Shown piece after piece: positions 1 through 7,456 of a DNA stretch of 18,843 nt. Origin of the DNA: Clostridia bacterium (lineage in GTDB: Bacteria; Bacillota; Clostridia; DUPQ01); assembly GCA_030592085.1 (NCBI GenBank), contig JAUUZV010000017.1:1-18843 (forward strand). Direction: 5' to 3'. Within the stretch, counting starts at the first letter, position 1. Each line of letters begins with the position of its first letter. The position numbers and the translations under genes are program-made. The notes under the pieces are model-generated. The model had not been told where the DNA came from and did not search any database. It saw only the letters and a program-made list of their open reading frames with translations.

Positions 1-363
1 ATTGCAGGACAATCGTACTCATTTATGGATCCTTTAGCACAGCTCTGTGTATGCTTTTTCTTATTTAAAGCTGCATATAAGATATTTAAACCTTCTTTAG
101 AAGTTCTAACAGAAAAATCGTTAAATCAACAACAAGTAAAAGAAATAAGTGAGGTATTACAAAAACATCAAAATGTTTGTGAATTTCATCATTTGCGAAC
201 AAGAAGGATTGGATCTCACCATGCAATCGATGTTCATGTATTAGTGAAAAGTGATTTATCAGTTACTGAATCTCATCAAATAACAATTGAGTTAGAAGAA
301 AAGTTCAAACAATTACTTGGACAAGATACTATGATTTCTATTCATATTGAACCATGTGATTAA
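1..363 (+). CDS. Cation diffusion facilitator (CDF) family efflux protein, C-terminal part
   Basis: The reading frame is open from the first base, so the N-terminal part lies outside the window; the first in-window ATG (25) is internal. The visible 120 residues begin in the last transmembrane segment (DPLAQLCVCFFLFKAAYKIF), followed by the cytoplasmic dimerisation domain with the family's HHLRTRRIGSHHAIDVHV stretch and a SVTESHQI segment. CDF proteins are membrane antiporters that export Zn2+, Mn2+, Fe2+ or related ions in exchange for protons. The metal-selecting residues of the membrane domain are not visible, so the substrate cannot be named. The histidine-rich C-terminal domain fits metal binding. 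Its last 26 bases overlap the end of the convergent dehydrogenase gene. The family call is firm from the C-terminal domain alone. Confidence 0.85.
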   Translation: MAGQSYSFMDPLAQLCVCFFLFKAAYKIFKPSLEVLTEKSLNQQQVKEISEVLQKHQNVCEFHHLRTRRIGSHHAIDVHVLVKSDLSVTESHQITIELEEKFKQLLGQDTMISIHIEPCD

Positions 364-1684
364 CAAATTTATTAAGAATTCCTAATTCATCAACTAATTT
401 AAAAACTGTATAACGGCTTCTATAATCTTTTGCATATAATAAAGCATCTTTAAGTAATGCTTTATCAATTGATAATTCTTTTGCAGTTGTAGCACCATTA
501 AGCTCATTATAGTATTTTGATACTTCATTTCTTGTAGGTAAGAATAATAATTTATCTTTTATAGTGTTATACTCTTTTAAAAATATTGATATTCGTCGTT
601 CTTGTTCAGTTAAAGTAATTGGTTCGTCAACATTGTTTTTAATAATCGATGGACCTATTTTTGGCCCATATGCTTTTAGAATAGCTTGTTCTCTTTGTAA
701 AGGAGATTGCTGATTAGTAATAGTTTCACTAATAGAAAAAGAAGTAAAATCATAATTTAAAAATTCATGATACAAATCTAAGCAATAAAGTGTTGTAACA
801 CCAACTGCTTCTCCATGTGAAGGATGAGGTTGCTTAGCAATTAATTTTTTCATTTCAATAAAGTGGCCCATATTATGTTCATTAGATGCTGCAGGTCGTG
901 AATCACCATTTAATAACATAGCTAATCCTGTGAGAAGTAAAGCTTCTAGTAATGATTTCACACCTTTTTTTGTTTTATTTTTTATTTCAATAATATTTGT
1001 TTCACAAAGAGAAATTGCCTCATCAATAATATCTATACAAAATGGACATATTCTTTCATCGTTAATGATACTTCCTAGTATCCAATCAGCTTTAGCAATA
1101 TATTTTCCAATTACATCACCAAATCCTGCAAAAATCATCTCATCTGGAGCTTTTCTCATAATGTCTATATCAAAGACACATACTTCAGGATATTTTGCTG
1201 GTTTATTTATTTTTAAATCATCTTTTAACATTGGAGCTACTACAGATAAATAACCATCCATAGAGGGTGCAGTACCTACACTTACAAAAGGTAAGTTACA
1301 ATTAAATGCTACATATCTTGTTAAATCATTAATTGTGCCTGATCCAAATGCAATTAAAAAATCACAATCACTATCAAGTTCCATCAGTATATCTCCTAAT
1401 GCGTACTGATTTGGTTGTAAGTGACCGCTAATTGAAGGTATTGCTAATTTAACATCATATTTTTTTGAAAGTAAGGGTAAAATTTGTTTGCCATATAAAG
1501 TGAAAAGATTATTATCAGTAATAAGCAAGCATTTTTTACCAGTAATTCGTTTACTAATATATGAAGATAAATTCTTTAAAATACCACTGCCAATATAAAT
1601 ATCACTATTTATTTCTTGATGATGAGTACATGAACAGGTTGCTTGAGGAATTTTTAGTTTATTGTTGTCATAATATAGTTTCAT
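338..1684 (-). CDS. sn-glycerol-1-phosphate dehydrogenase (AraM/EgsA-like)
   Basis: A 448-residue iron-containing-alcohol-dehydrogenase-fold protein of the glycerol-1-phosphate dehydrogenase branch. These enzymes reduce dihydroxyacetone phosphate to sn-glycerol 1-phosphate with NAD(P)H, using Zn2+ or Ni2+, in the cytoplasm. Visible marks are the nucleotide-binding GSGTIND (114-120), GTAPSMDGYLS (137-147), the GFGD-VIGKYIAKADW block with likely metal ligand Asp190, SRPAASNEHNMGHF with His270 (or His274), and HPSHGEAVGV with His290. It is longer than Bacillus AraM (about 394 residues), with extra C-terminal sequence. The start follows AGGGAG about 7 bases upstream. It is divergent from the nitroreductase across a 59-base gap and shares its last 26 bases with the CDF gene. 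The fold is certain; exact substrate specificity is inferred from family resemblance. Confidence 0.85.
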   Translation of the reverse strand: MKLYYDNNKLKIPQATCSCTHHQEINSDIYIGSGILKNLSSYISKRITGKKCLLITDNNLFTLYGKQILPLLSKKYDVKLAIPSISGHLQPNQYALGDILMELDSDCDFLIAFGSGTINDLTRYVAFNCNLPFVSVGTAPSMDGYLSVVAPMLKDDLKINKPAKYPEVCVFDIDIMRKAPDEMIFAGFGDVIGKYIAKADWILGSIINDERICPFCIDIIDEAISLCETNIIEIKNKTKKGVKSLLEALLLTGLAMLLNGDSRPAASNEHNMGHFIEMKKLIAKQPHPSHGEAVGVTTLYCLDLYHEFLNYDFTSFSISETITNQQSPLQREQAILKAYGPKIGPSIIKNNVDEPITLTEQERRISIFLKEYNTIKDKLLFLPTRNEVSKYYNELNGATTAKELSIDKALLKDALLYAKDYRSRYTVFKLVDELGILNKFVNHMVQYE

Positions 1685-1703
1685 TAATTTTTCTCCCTAG
1701 TGT

Positions 1704-1741
1704 TATAATATGATTATACAAAAAAAAACATAGGAGATAAA
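1704..1741. promoter_or_regulatory. Candidate divergent promoter region with palindromic -10 boxes
   Basis: TATAAT (1704-1709) and its reverse complement ATTATA (1713-1718) are separated by ATG, giving a perfect -10 box on each strand. On the minus strand TTTATC (1741-1736) sits 17 bases upstream of the -10, a weak -35, and the transcript would start about 20 bases before the dehydrogenase ATG. The plus-strand -35 is poor. In such AT-rich DNA TATAAT is common, so this is only a candidate. Confidence 0.35.
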
Positions 1742-1743
1742 CC

Positions 1744-2292
1744 ATGGATTTTTCACAATTAATTAATCATCGTCAAAGTTGTAGGAATTATGAACAAAAA
1801 AAAGTTGAACAAGAAAAAATTATAACATGTCTAGAAGCAGCTAGAATGGCACCTTCAGCATGTAATTCACAGCCATGGAAATTTATTGTAGTAGATGAAC
1901 CTGCACTTAAAGAAAAAATTGCAAAAGAAACACATGGAGTTATTGCAAAGTTTAATAAGTTTTCACATCGCGCTCCAATAATTGTTGTTATTGTTATGGA
2001 ACAGGGGAACTTTAGTTCTAATTTAGGAACATTATTATCTGATAAAGAATTTGCATTTATTGATTTAGGAATTGCTGTAGAACATTTTTGTCTCCAAGCT
2101 ACAGAACTTGGTTTAGGAACTTGTATTTTAGGGTGGAGCAATAATAAAGAAATTAAGCGATTATTGTCAATACCAAAAAATAAAGGTGTGGGATTGTTAA
2201 TTACAGTTGGTTATCCTACAAATAGTGAAATAAGACCTAAAATGCGTAAGAAATTAGAAGAAATGAGCGAATATAACAAATATTGTAAATAA
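1744..2292 (+). CDS. Nitroreductase family FMN-dependent oxidoreductase
   Basis: A 182-residue protein of the FMN-binding nitroreductase fold, which transfers two electrons from NAD(P)H to nitroaromatics, quinones, flavins or other acceptors; the physiological substrate is usually unknown. The N-terminal arginine pattern (R10, R14, in INHRQSCRNY), PSACNSQPW (37-45) and the GLGTCILGW segment (123-131) are the expected FMN-contacting regions, followed by the family's ITVGYP near the C-terminus. The length suits the short clostridial nitroreductases, and there is no ferredoxin domain. The start is supported by AGGAG at 1732-1736. It has no obvious partner in the neighbourhood, being divergent from the glycerol-1-phosphate dehydrogenase and followed by the independently initiated PC4 gene. 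Family sure; substrate unknown. Confidence 0.88.
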   Translation: MDFSQLINHRQSCRNYEQKKVEQEKIITCLEAARMAPSACNSQPWKFIVVDEPALKEKIAKETHGVIAKFNKFSHRAPIIVVIVMEQGNFSSNLGTLLSDKEFAFIDLGIAVEHFCLQATELGLGTCILGWSNNKEIKRLLSIPKNKGVGLLITVGYPTNSEIRPKMRKKLEEMSEYNKYCK

Positions 2293-2353
2293 AAAAGGAA
2301 AACAAATAACTTTATAGAAATTACATATATTACCAATTATAAGGAGGTTATAT

Positions 2354-2572
2354 ATGAGCGATTTCAAGTATGAAATTATGGAACGATTAGGTGTGGTTTC
2401 TCAATCAAAAGGTGGGTGGACAAGAGAATTAAACATTGTGAGCTTTAATGACAAAGATCCACGGTATGACTTGCGTGACTGGGCTCCTGACCGAGGAAGC
2501 ATGTCTAAAGGGTTTACCTTTAGCAAAGAGGAATTATTAATCCTAAAAGATTTATTAAAAGCAGTATCATAA
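2354..2572 (+). CDS. PC4/YdbC-like single-stranded nucleic-acid-binding protein
   Basis: A 72-residue protein resembling the Lactococcus YdbC family (PF02229, transcriptional coactivator p15/PC4 fold). Recognisable stretches are KGGWTRELNIVSFND, YDLRDWAPD and MSKGFTFSKEELLILKDLL, that is, the beta-sheet with basic and aromatic residues followed by the C-terminal dimerisation helix. Members form homodimers and bind single-stranded DNA or RNA with little sequence preference; roles in repair or transcription are proposed for bacterial members but not settled. The start is fixed by a perfect AAGGAGG (2341-2347) six bases upstream. The strong ribosome site and the terminator placed right after the stop suggest a well-expressed single-gene unit. 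Confidence 0.85.
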   Translation: MSDFKYEIMERLGVVSQSKGGWTRELNIVSFNDKDPRYDLRDWAPDRGSMSKGFTFSKEELLILKDLLKAVS

Positions 2573-2573
2573 A

Positions 2574-2599
2574 AAAAGCACCTTACCCAAGGTGCTTTT
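2574..2599 (+). terminator. Intrinsic terminator after the PC4 gene
   Basis: A perfect 11-bp stem, AAAAGCACCTT paired with AAGGTGCTTTT around a 4-base ACCC loop, starts two bases after the stop codon. The A-rich left and T-rich right flanks make it potentially active on both strands, but only the upstream plus-strand gene needs it. It separates the PC4 gene from tldD. Confidence 0.85.
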
Positions 2600-2618
2600 A
2601 AATGACAAAGAATTAAGT

Positions 2619-2624
2619 TATAAT
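2619..2624 (+). promoter_or_regulatory. Candidate -10 box of the tldD-tldE-hflX unit
   Basis: A perfect TATAAT lies 29 bases before the tldD ATG and just downstream of the preceding terminator, where a new promoter is needed. The best -35 is a weak TTTAAA with 16-base spacing (2597-2602). A ribosome site, AAGGGGAA, follows near 2640. Confidence 0.4.
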
Positions 2625-2652
2625 AATATTACTAAATATAAGGGGAACAATT

Positions 2653-4032
2653 ATGCTCGATAAAAACACTATTAATGATGTATTATTGGCAGCAGTGTCA
2701 ACTGGAGGAGATTTTGCAGAATTATTTATTGAAGATAATTTTAAGAATTCTATTAGTTACATAGATGGACAATTAGAATCAACTCAATCAGGAAGAGATT
2801 TTGGTGTAGGTATTAGAATTTTCACTGGAACAAATGCGATATATGCTTATACAAATAGCTTTAAGAGAGATGATTTAATTTTGACTGCTAAAAAAGCTGC
2901 AAGTGCTGTAACAGGTATAAAACGTGATATAACTTTTAATTTACAAACAAAAGAAATTGAATCTATTCATTCCTTTAAATTAATGCCACAAATGGTTGAT
3001 AAAAAAGATAAATTAGATATTATGAAATTAGCTTATGAAACAGCTTATAACTATGATGAAGTTATTTCACAAGTTGCTATTGGTTATGCTGATCAAACGC
3101 AAAATATTGCAATAGCTAATACTGATGGACTATATGTAAAAGATCAAAGAGTATACTGTCTAATTACAATTAATTCTGTTGCTGAAAAAAATGGTGAAAT
3201 GCAAACTGGAGGAAAACGACCAGGTAATATGGCAGGCTTTGAGTTTATTAAGAATTTAGATATAAAGGATTTAGCTACAAAGGCTTCAATAACAGCAAAA
3301 ACAATGGTAAATGCTAGTTATATTGATTCTGGTACTTATCCTGTTATTATTGATAATGGTTTTGGTGGTGTTATATTCCACGAAGCTTGTGGACATGGTC
3401 TTGAAGCTACATCAGTAGCTAAAGGAACATCGGTTTTCTCAGGAAAAGTTGGACAAAAAATTGCTTCAGATATAGTTACTGCAATAGATGATGGAACCAT
3501 GAAAAATCAATGGGGTTCAACTAATATTGATGATGAGGGAAGCGACAATCAACGCAGAGTTCTCATTAAAGATGGAATTTTACAAGGATATATGATTGAT
3601 AGATTAAACGGAATGAGAATGAATATGCCTTCAACAGGTTCAGCTAGAAGACAAAGTTATCGGTTTGCACCTACATCTAGAATGTCTAATACTTTTATTA
3701 CAAATGGTAAAAATACACTTGATGAGATTATAAGTGCAACTGATCATGGTCTATATGCTAAGCAAATGGGTGGAGGGAGTGTTAATCCAGCAACAGGTGA
3801 GTTTAATTTTGCTGTTTTAGAAGGGTACCTAATTAATAAAGGGAAAATTGGAAAACCTGTTAGAGGAGCAACCTTAATTGGAAAAGGTAATGAAATATTA
3901 CATGATATTGATATGATAGCGAATAATCTAGATATGGATCAAGGAATGTGTGGTTCAAAAAGTGGTAGCATTCCTGCAAATGTAGGTCAACCAGCGCTAA
4001 GAGTTGCATCCATAACAGTAGGGGGTAGATAA
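2653..4032 (+). CDS. tldD: TldD-family metalloprotease subunit
   Basis: A 459-residue protein of the TldD/PmbA (U62) family, the catalytic subunit of the TldD/TldE heterodimer. In E. coli this zinc protease cleaves unfolded peptides that have access to its narrow chamber, matures microcin B17 and degrades the CcdA antitoxin. The catalytic motif HEACGH is at residues 243-248 within GGVIFHEACGHGLEAT: two His ligands and the general-base Glu. A conserved Cys in GMCGSKSGSIPANVGQP near the C-terminus fits the third zinc ligand. N-terminal residues form the substrate-chamber domain (GVGIRIF near 51-57). Full length, with the start preceded by AAGGGGA. The stop is one base before tldE, so the two subunits are co-translated. 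No RiPP precursor is seen beside it, which favours general peptide proteolysis. Confidence 0.95.
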   Translation: MLDKNTINDVLLAAVSTGGDFAELFIEDNFKNSISYIDGQLESTQSGRDFGVGIRIFTGTNAIYAYTNSFKRDDLILTAKKAASAVTGIKRDITFNLQTKEIESIHSFKLMPQMVDKKDKLDIMKLAYETAYNYDEVISQVAIGYADQTQNIAIANTDGLYVKDQRVYCLITINSVAEKNGEMQTGGKRPGNMAGFEFIKNLDIKDLATKASITAKTMVNASYIDSGTYPVIIDNGFGGVIFHEACGHGLEATSVAKGTSVFSGKVGQKIASDIVTAIDDGTMKNQWGSTNIDDEGSDNQRRVLIKDGILQGYMIDRLNGMRMNMPSTGSARRQSYRFAPTSRMSNTFITNGKNTLDEIISATDHGLYAKQMGGGSVNPATGEFNFAVLEGYLINKGKIGKPVRGATLIGKGNEILHDIDMIANNLDMDQGMCGSKSGSIPANVGQPALRVASITVGGR

Positions 4033-4033
4033 A

Positions 4034-5383
4034 ATGAGTGAATATAAAACATTAATCGAACAACTTTTTGTAAAAGCAAAAGCACATAACATACAAGATA
4101 TGGAAGCATATTTCTCAGAAGGTGAAAATTTCTCAGTCAATATTTTTAAAGGAGAAATTGAAGATTATAAATTAGCAAATTCTATTGGATTAGGGTTTAG
4201 AGGATTTTATAATGGAAAAATCGGTTATTCATATACTGAAAAAGTATCATTTGATTCAATTGAACTATTAATCAAAGATGTTATTGAAAATGCAACCATA
4301 AATGATTCTGAGGATCAAGATGTTATATTTAAAGGGGCTTCACACTATAAAGAAGTAATTACATATAATAGCGAACTTGATTTGGTTAGTGAAAGCGAAA
4401 AGATAACTTTTGCAAAAGAAATGGAAAAATATGCTTATTCTTTGGATAGCAGAGTTGTAGCTTGCCAAGCATGTATGTTTTCTTCTGGCACATCAAATAC
4501 TCTACTAATGAATAATAAAGGATTAACTTTACAAGAAAAATCAAATGGTGCATTTTCATATATTTATTTAGCAGTTTCTGAAGGTAATGAGATGAGTACA
4601 GGATTTGAATTTGTTATATCAAATGACTTCACTAAATATGACCCTAAGAAAATGGCGAAAAAAGCAGTAGATGAAGCTATTAAAATGCTTAATTCAAAAA
4701 CCATAAAAACAGGCGAATACCGCATATTATTAAACAATAGAGTTTCAGCAGATTTATTAGGAGCAATTTCATCTATGTTTTCTGCACGTGCAGTTCAAAA
4801 AGGTGTTTCAATGTTAAAAGGAAAACTTGGACAAGTAGTAGCTAATCCATGTGTATCAATTATTGATGACCCATTCTTGATAAATGGAGAAGCAACTGCA
4901 TCTTTTGATGGTGAAGGTGTTCCAACAGTGTATAAGGAAGTTATAAAAAATGGTGAGTTAACAACCTACTTATATAATTTAAAAGCAGCTAAAAAAGATG
5001 GAGTGGAATCAACTGGTAATGCATCTAGAGGATCATATAAATCAACAATTGGGATAGCACCATCAAATTTATATATTAAAGAAGGTACTAAAGACTTTGC
5101 ACAATTAGTTAAGCAAGTTAGTGATGGATTATATATTACAGAATTATCAGGTATACACTCAGGTTTTAATGCTATTTCAGGAGATTTCTCTTTGGGAGCA
5201 AAAGGTTTCTTAATAGAGAAGGGTGAAATTACCAGTGCTGTAAATCAGATTACAGTGTCAGGCAATTATTTTACCTTACTTAATAAGATGATGGAAGTAG
5301 GAAGCGATTTAGCCTTTTCAACATCAGGAAATATTGGCTCTCCAAGTATTATTATTGAGAGTCTTGCAATTGCAGGGGAGTGA
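4034..5383 (+). CDS. tldE: TldE/PmbA-family protease partner subunit
   Basis: A 449-residue paralogue of TldD that lacks the HExxxH motif, as expected for the non-catalytic TldE/PmbA half of the heterodimer. The shared fold is visible in the N-terminal VNIFKGEIEDYKLANSIGLGFRGF stretch, the central PKKMAKKAVDEAIKMLNSK linker helix and the C-terminal KAAKKDGVESTGNASRGSY and GDFSLGAKGFLIEKGE segments typical of PmbA. TldE forms half of the peptide-binding cavity and is needed for activity of the E. coli enzyme. The gene begins one base after tldD and ends two bases before the preferred hflX start, so all three are probably translationally coupled. Confidence 0.93.
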   Translation: MSEYKTLIEQLFVKAKAHNIQDMEAYFSEGENFSVNIFKGEIEDYKLANSIGLGFRGFYNGKIGYSYTEKVSFDSIELLIKDVIENATINDSEDQDVIFKGASHYKEVITYNSELDLVSESEKITFAKEMEKYAYSLDSRVVACQACMFSSGTSNTLLMNNKGLTLQEKSNGAFSYIYLAVSEGNEMSTGFEFVISNDFTKYDPKKMAKKAVDEAIKMLNSKTIKTGEYRILLNNRVSADLLGAISSMFSARAVQKGVSMLKGKLGQVVANPCVSIIDDPFLINGEATASFDGEGVPTVYKEVIKNGELTTYLYNLKAAKKDGVESTGNASRGSYKSTIGIAPSNLYIKEGTKDFAQLVKQVSDGLYITELSGIHSGFNAISGDFSLGAKGFLIEKGEITSAVNQITVSGNYFTLLNKMMEVGSDLAFSTSGNIGSPSIIIESLAIAGE

Positions 5384-5385
5384 AA

Positions 5386-7134
5386 TTGAAAAAAAAAGAA
5401 ATTTTAGGAAATATTAATGGACTAAAAAAAAGTTATCTTGATGAATTACAAGCTATCTTTGATATTAGAAGTGATAATGATACATATGCTAGTGAAGAAA
5501 TTGAAGTAATCTTAGCTTATGTATCTAGTCGAGTTAATAGAGAGATTGTAGTTTTTATTAATAACAATGGTATTGTTGAACAACTAGCTGTTGGGGATAT
5601 AAGCTCAGCTTCAGTTTCTGAAAAAATAAGTAGGGGTAGTCGTTGTTTACATACTCATCCATCCTCAGATGGAAGATTATCTGCAATTGATAAAAATACT
5701 TTAGTTAAACTTCCAATTATAGCTATGGCTTCAATAGGTGTAACTAATAATCAAGTTGTTGATTTCTATGGTTCTTACATAAATAAAGAACAGATTGTAA
5801 TAGAAATAGGTCCCATTAAAAGTGTAGTATATACTCAAGAATTCATGAGTGAAATTAATAAATTAGCAACAACAACTCGTAAACAAGAACTTACCCATAC
5901 TGAAAGTGTTATTGCAGTTGGGGTTACAACTAAGAAAAGTAAAGCAAATTTAGATGAATTAAAAGAATTAATTGAAACTGCAGATGGAAAATGTGTTTAT
6001 ACTTTACATCAAAATCGAGAACAAATTGATAATTCATTCTATGTGGGAAAAGGTAAAGTAACTGAATTAGCTCATTTAGTAAGTTTATATAAAGCAGATA
6101 CTATTTGTTTTGATGATCCCTTAACTATGAATCAGATAAGAAATCTACAAGAACATCTTGATGTTAAAATTGTGGATAGAAGTACATTAATACTAGATAT
6201 ATTTGCAAGTAGAGCTCACTCAAAAGATGGTAAACTTCAAGTTGAATTGGCACAATTATCACATATGCTTCCACAGTTAACAGGAAAGGGAACATCACTT
6301 TCTAGATTAGCTGGTGGAATTGGGACAAGAGGACCTGGGGAAAGTAAACTTGAAACAGATAGAAGACATATTTTACGAAAAATTAATTTTCTTAAAAAGC
6401 AATTAAAAGAAGTTGAAGTTAGAAGGCGACAATTAAGAGACAGTAGAAAAAATAATGATGTTTTTATGATAGCTTTAGCTGGTTATACAAATGCTGGTAA
6501 ATCTACTTTACTAAATTACATTACAAATTCTGATGTATTTGTAAAAGATATGTTATTTGCTACTTTAGATCCATCTGTTAGAAAATTACAACTAAGTAAA
6601 GGTCAACCAGTTGTATTTATTGATACAGTTGGATTTATTAGTAAATTACCTCATGAATTGATAGAAGCTTTCAAATCTACTTTAGAGGAAGTAACAGAAG
6701 CTGATGTTATCCTTCATGTTTTAGATGGTTCAAATAAAAAAATGGAAGATCAAAGAGAAGTAGTTTATGAAATATTTGAACAAATTGGAGTTAAGTCTCC
6801 TGAAATACTAGAAGTTATTAATAAAATTGATGTAATTGATGAACATTGTGAAAATAGTAAAGAGCGAGCATATGTTTCTGCAATAACAGGTGAAGGAATA
6901 GATGAACTATTAGCAATAATAACTGATTTAATTGGTAGTAAGAAATCTTTTATTGTAAATGTTCCATATAATAAAGGAAAGCTGATTTCATATATACATG
7001 ATAACTGCGACATTATATCAGAAAAATTCACAGAAACTAAAGTTATATTTAATCTTAAGACAAGTAAAAAAGTTATTAAAATAATTTCTAATCAACTTCC
7101 AGCTAATTCAGTTTCTTCTGATATACCTCTGTAG
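5386..7134 (+). CDS. hflX: Ribosome-associated GTPase HflX with JAMM-like N-terminal extension
   Basis: HflX binds the 50S subunit and splits stalled or stressed ribosomes. Numbered from the preferred TTG start (582 residues), the GTP_bdg_N domain starts near 175, followed by the family glycine-rich stretch GGIGTRGPGESKLETDRR (310-327), a helical linker and the G domain: GYTNAGKST (366-374), DTVG (413-416), NKID (479-482) and SAITGEG. It is about 160 residues longer than classical HflX (about 420-430). The extra N-terminus contains HTHPSSDGRLSAID (89-102), matching the JAMM pattern H-x-H-x7-S-x2-D, with acidic residues (SEEIE, near 36-40) that could supply the Glu. The start: GGGGAG at 5375-5380 is 5 bases before TTG 5386; an upstream GTG at 5380 overlaps that site, so it is less likely. 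The 3' end overlaps the opposing regulator by 32 bases. Confidence 0.93.
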   Translation: MKKKEILGNINGLKKSYLDELQAIFDIRSDNDTYASEEIEVILAYVSSRVNREIVVFINNNGIVEQLAVGDISSASVSEKISRGSRCLHTHPSSDGRLSAIDKNTLVKLPIIAMASIGVTNNQVVDFYGSYINKEQIVIEIGPIKSVVYTQEFMSEINKLATTTRKQELTHTESVIAVGVTTKKSKANLDELKELIETADGKCVYTLHQNREQIDNSFYVGKGKVTELAHLVSLYKADTICFDDPLTMNQIRNLQEHLDVKIVDRSTLILDIFASRAHSKDGKLQVELAQLSHMLPQLTGKGTSLSRLAGGIGTRGPGESKLETDRRHILRKINFLKKQLKEVEVRRRQLRDSRKNNDVFMIALAGYTNAGKSTLLNYITNSDVFVKDMLFATLDPSVRKLQLSKGQPVVFIDTVGFISKLPHELIEAFKSTLEEVTEADVILHVLDGSNKKMEDQREVVYEIFEQIGVKSPEILEVINKIDVIDEHCENSKERAYVSAITGEGIDELLAIITDLIGSKKSFIVNVPYNKGKLISYIHDNCDIISEKFTETKVIFNLKTSKKVIKIISNQLPANSVSSDIPL

Positions 7135-7348
7135 TGTTTTCTTTGAAAAAAAGATAACTAATATCCATTTCTAATGCACAGCATAACTTCTCAAGCACTT
7201 TGCAAGACGGGTTTACCTGACCTCGCTCAAGTTTGCTGATATAAACATTTGAAACACTAGCTAAATGTGCTAGAACTTCTTGTGTATAGCCTAATTCTTT
7301 TCTTTTGCTCCTAATAAGGTTTCCCCATATCTTATAAATGTTGTTCAT
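7103..7348 (-). CDS. XRE-family helix-turn-helix transcriptional regulator
   Basis: A small (81-residue) stand-alone HTH_3/XRE protein. The five-helix DNA-binding fold is recognisable: IWGNLIRSKRKELGYTQEVLA, the recognition region LASVSNVYISKLERG, then NPSCKVLEKLCCALEMDISYLF. There is no ligand or dimerisation domain beyond about 15 C-terminal residues. The frame is open further upstream (ATG at 7366, TTG at 7378), but the HTH is complete from the ATG at 7348; no start has a convincing ribosome site, so the N-terminus is uncertain. It lies downstream of the isomerase/dehydrogenase pair on the same strand (about 110 bases away) with no clear terminator between, so it could be read from that transcript. 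Its 3' end is antisense to hflX. Target genes unknown. Confidence 0.85.
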   Translation of the reverse strand: MNNIYKIWGNLIRSKRKELGYTQEVLAHLASVSNVYISKLERGQVNPSCKVLEKLCCALEMDISYLFFKENTTEVYQKKLN

Positions 7349-7456
7349 ATTAAAAGTGTAAAACATATTACAGAACAATACAAGAAATAATTACAATATT
7401 TATGTAAAATAACACTAAATGTATGATGAGCAATACTTAATGTATTCTACTTAATA

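Noticed and set aside
930..1253. Open frame on the plus strand opposite the glycerol-1-phosphate dehydrogenase gene
   Set aside because: It is antisense to a conserved coding region, has no ribosome site and no recognisable protein features; an artefact of AT-rich coding DNA.
2573..2652. Possible RiPP precursor peptide beside tldD/tldE
   Set aside because: The gap holds only a terminator and promoter-like sequence, and the small gene upstream is a PC4-fold protein, not a precursor.
5380..5385. GTG start for HflX overlapping the tldE stop
   Set aside because: The only good ribosome site (5375-5380) overlaps this GTG and is spaced correctly for the TTG at 5386. The difference is two residues.
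7379..7456. Terminator between the Gfo/Idh/MocA gene and the XRE gene
   Set aside because: Only short AT repeats are present; no GC-bearing stem with a T run can be drawn.
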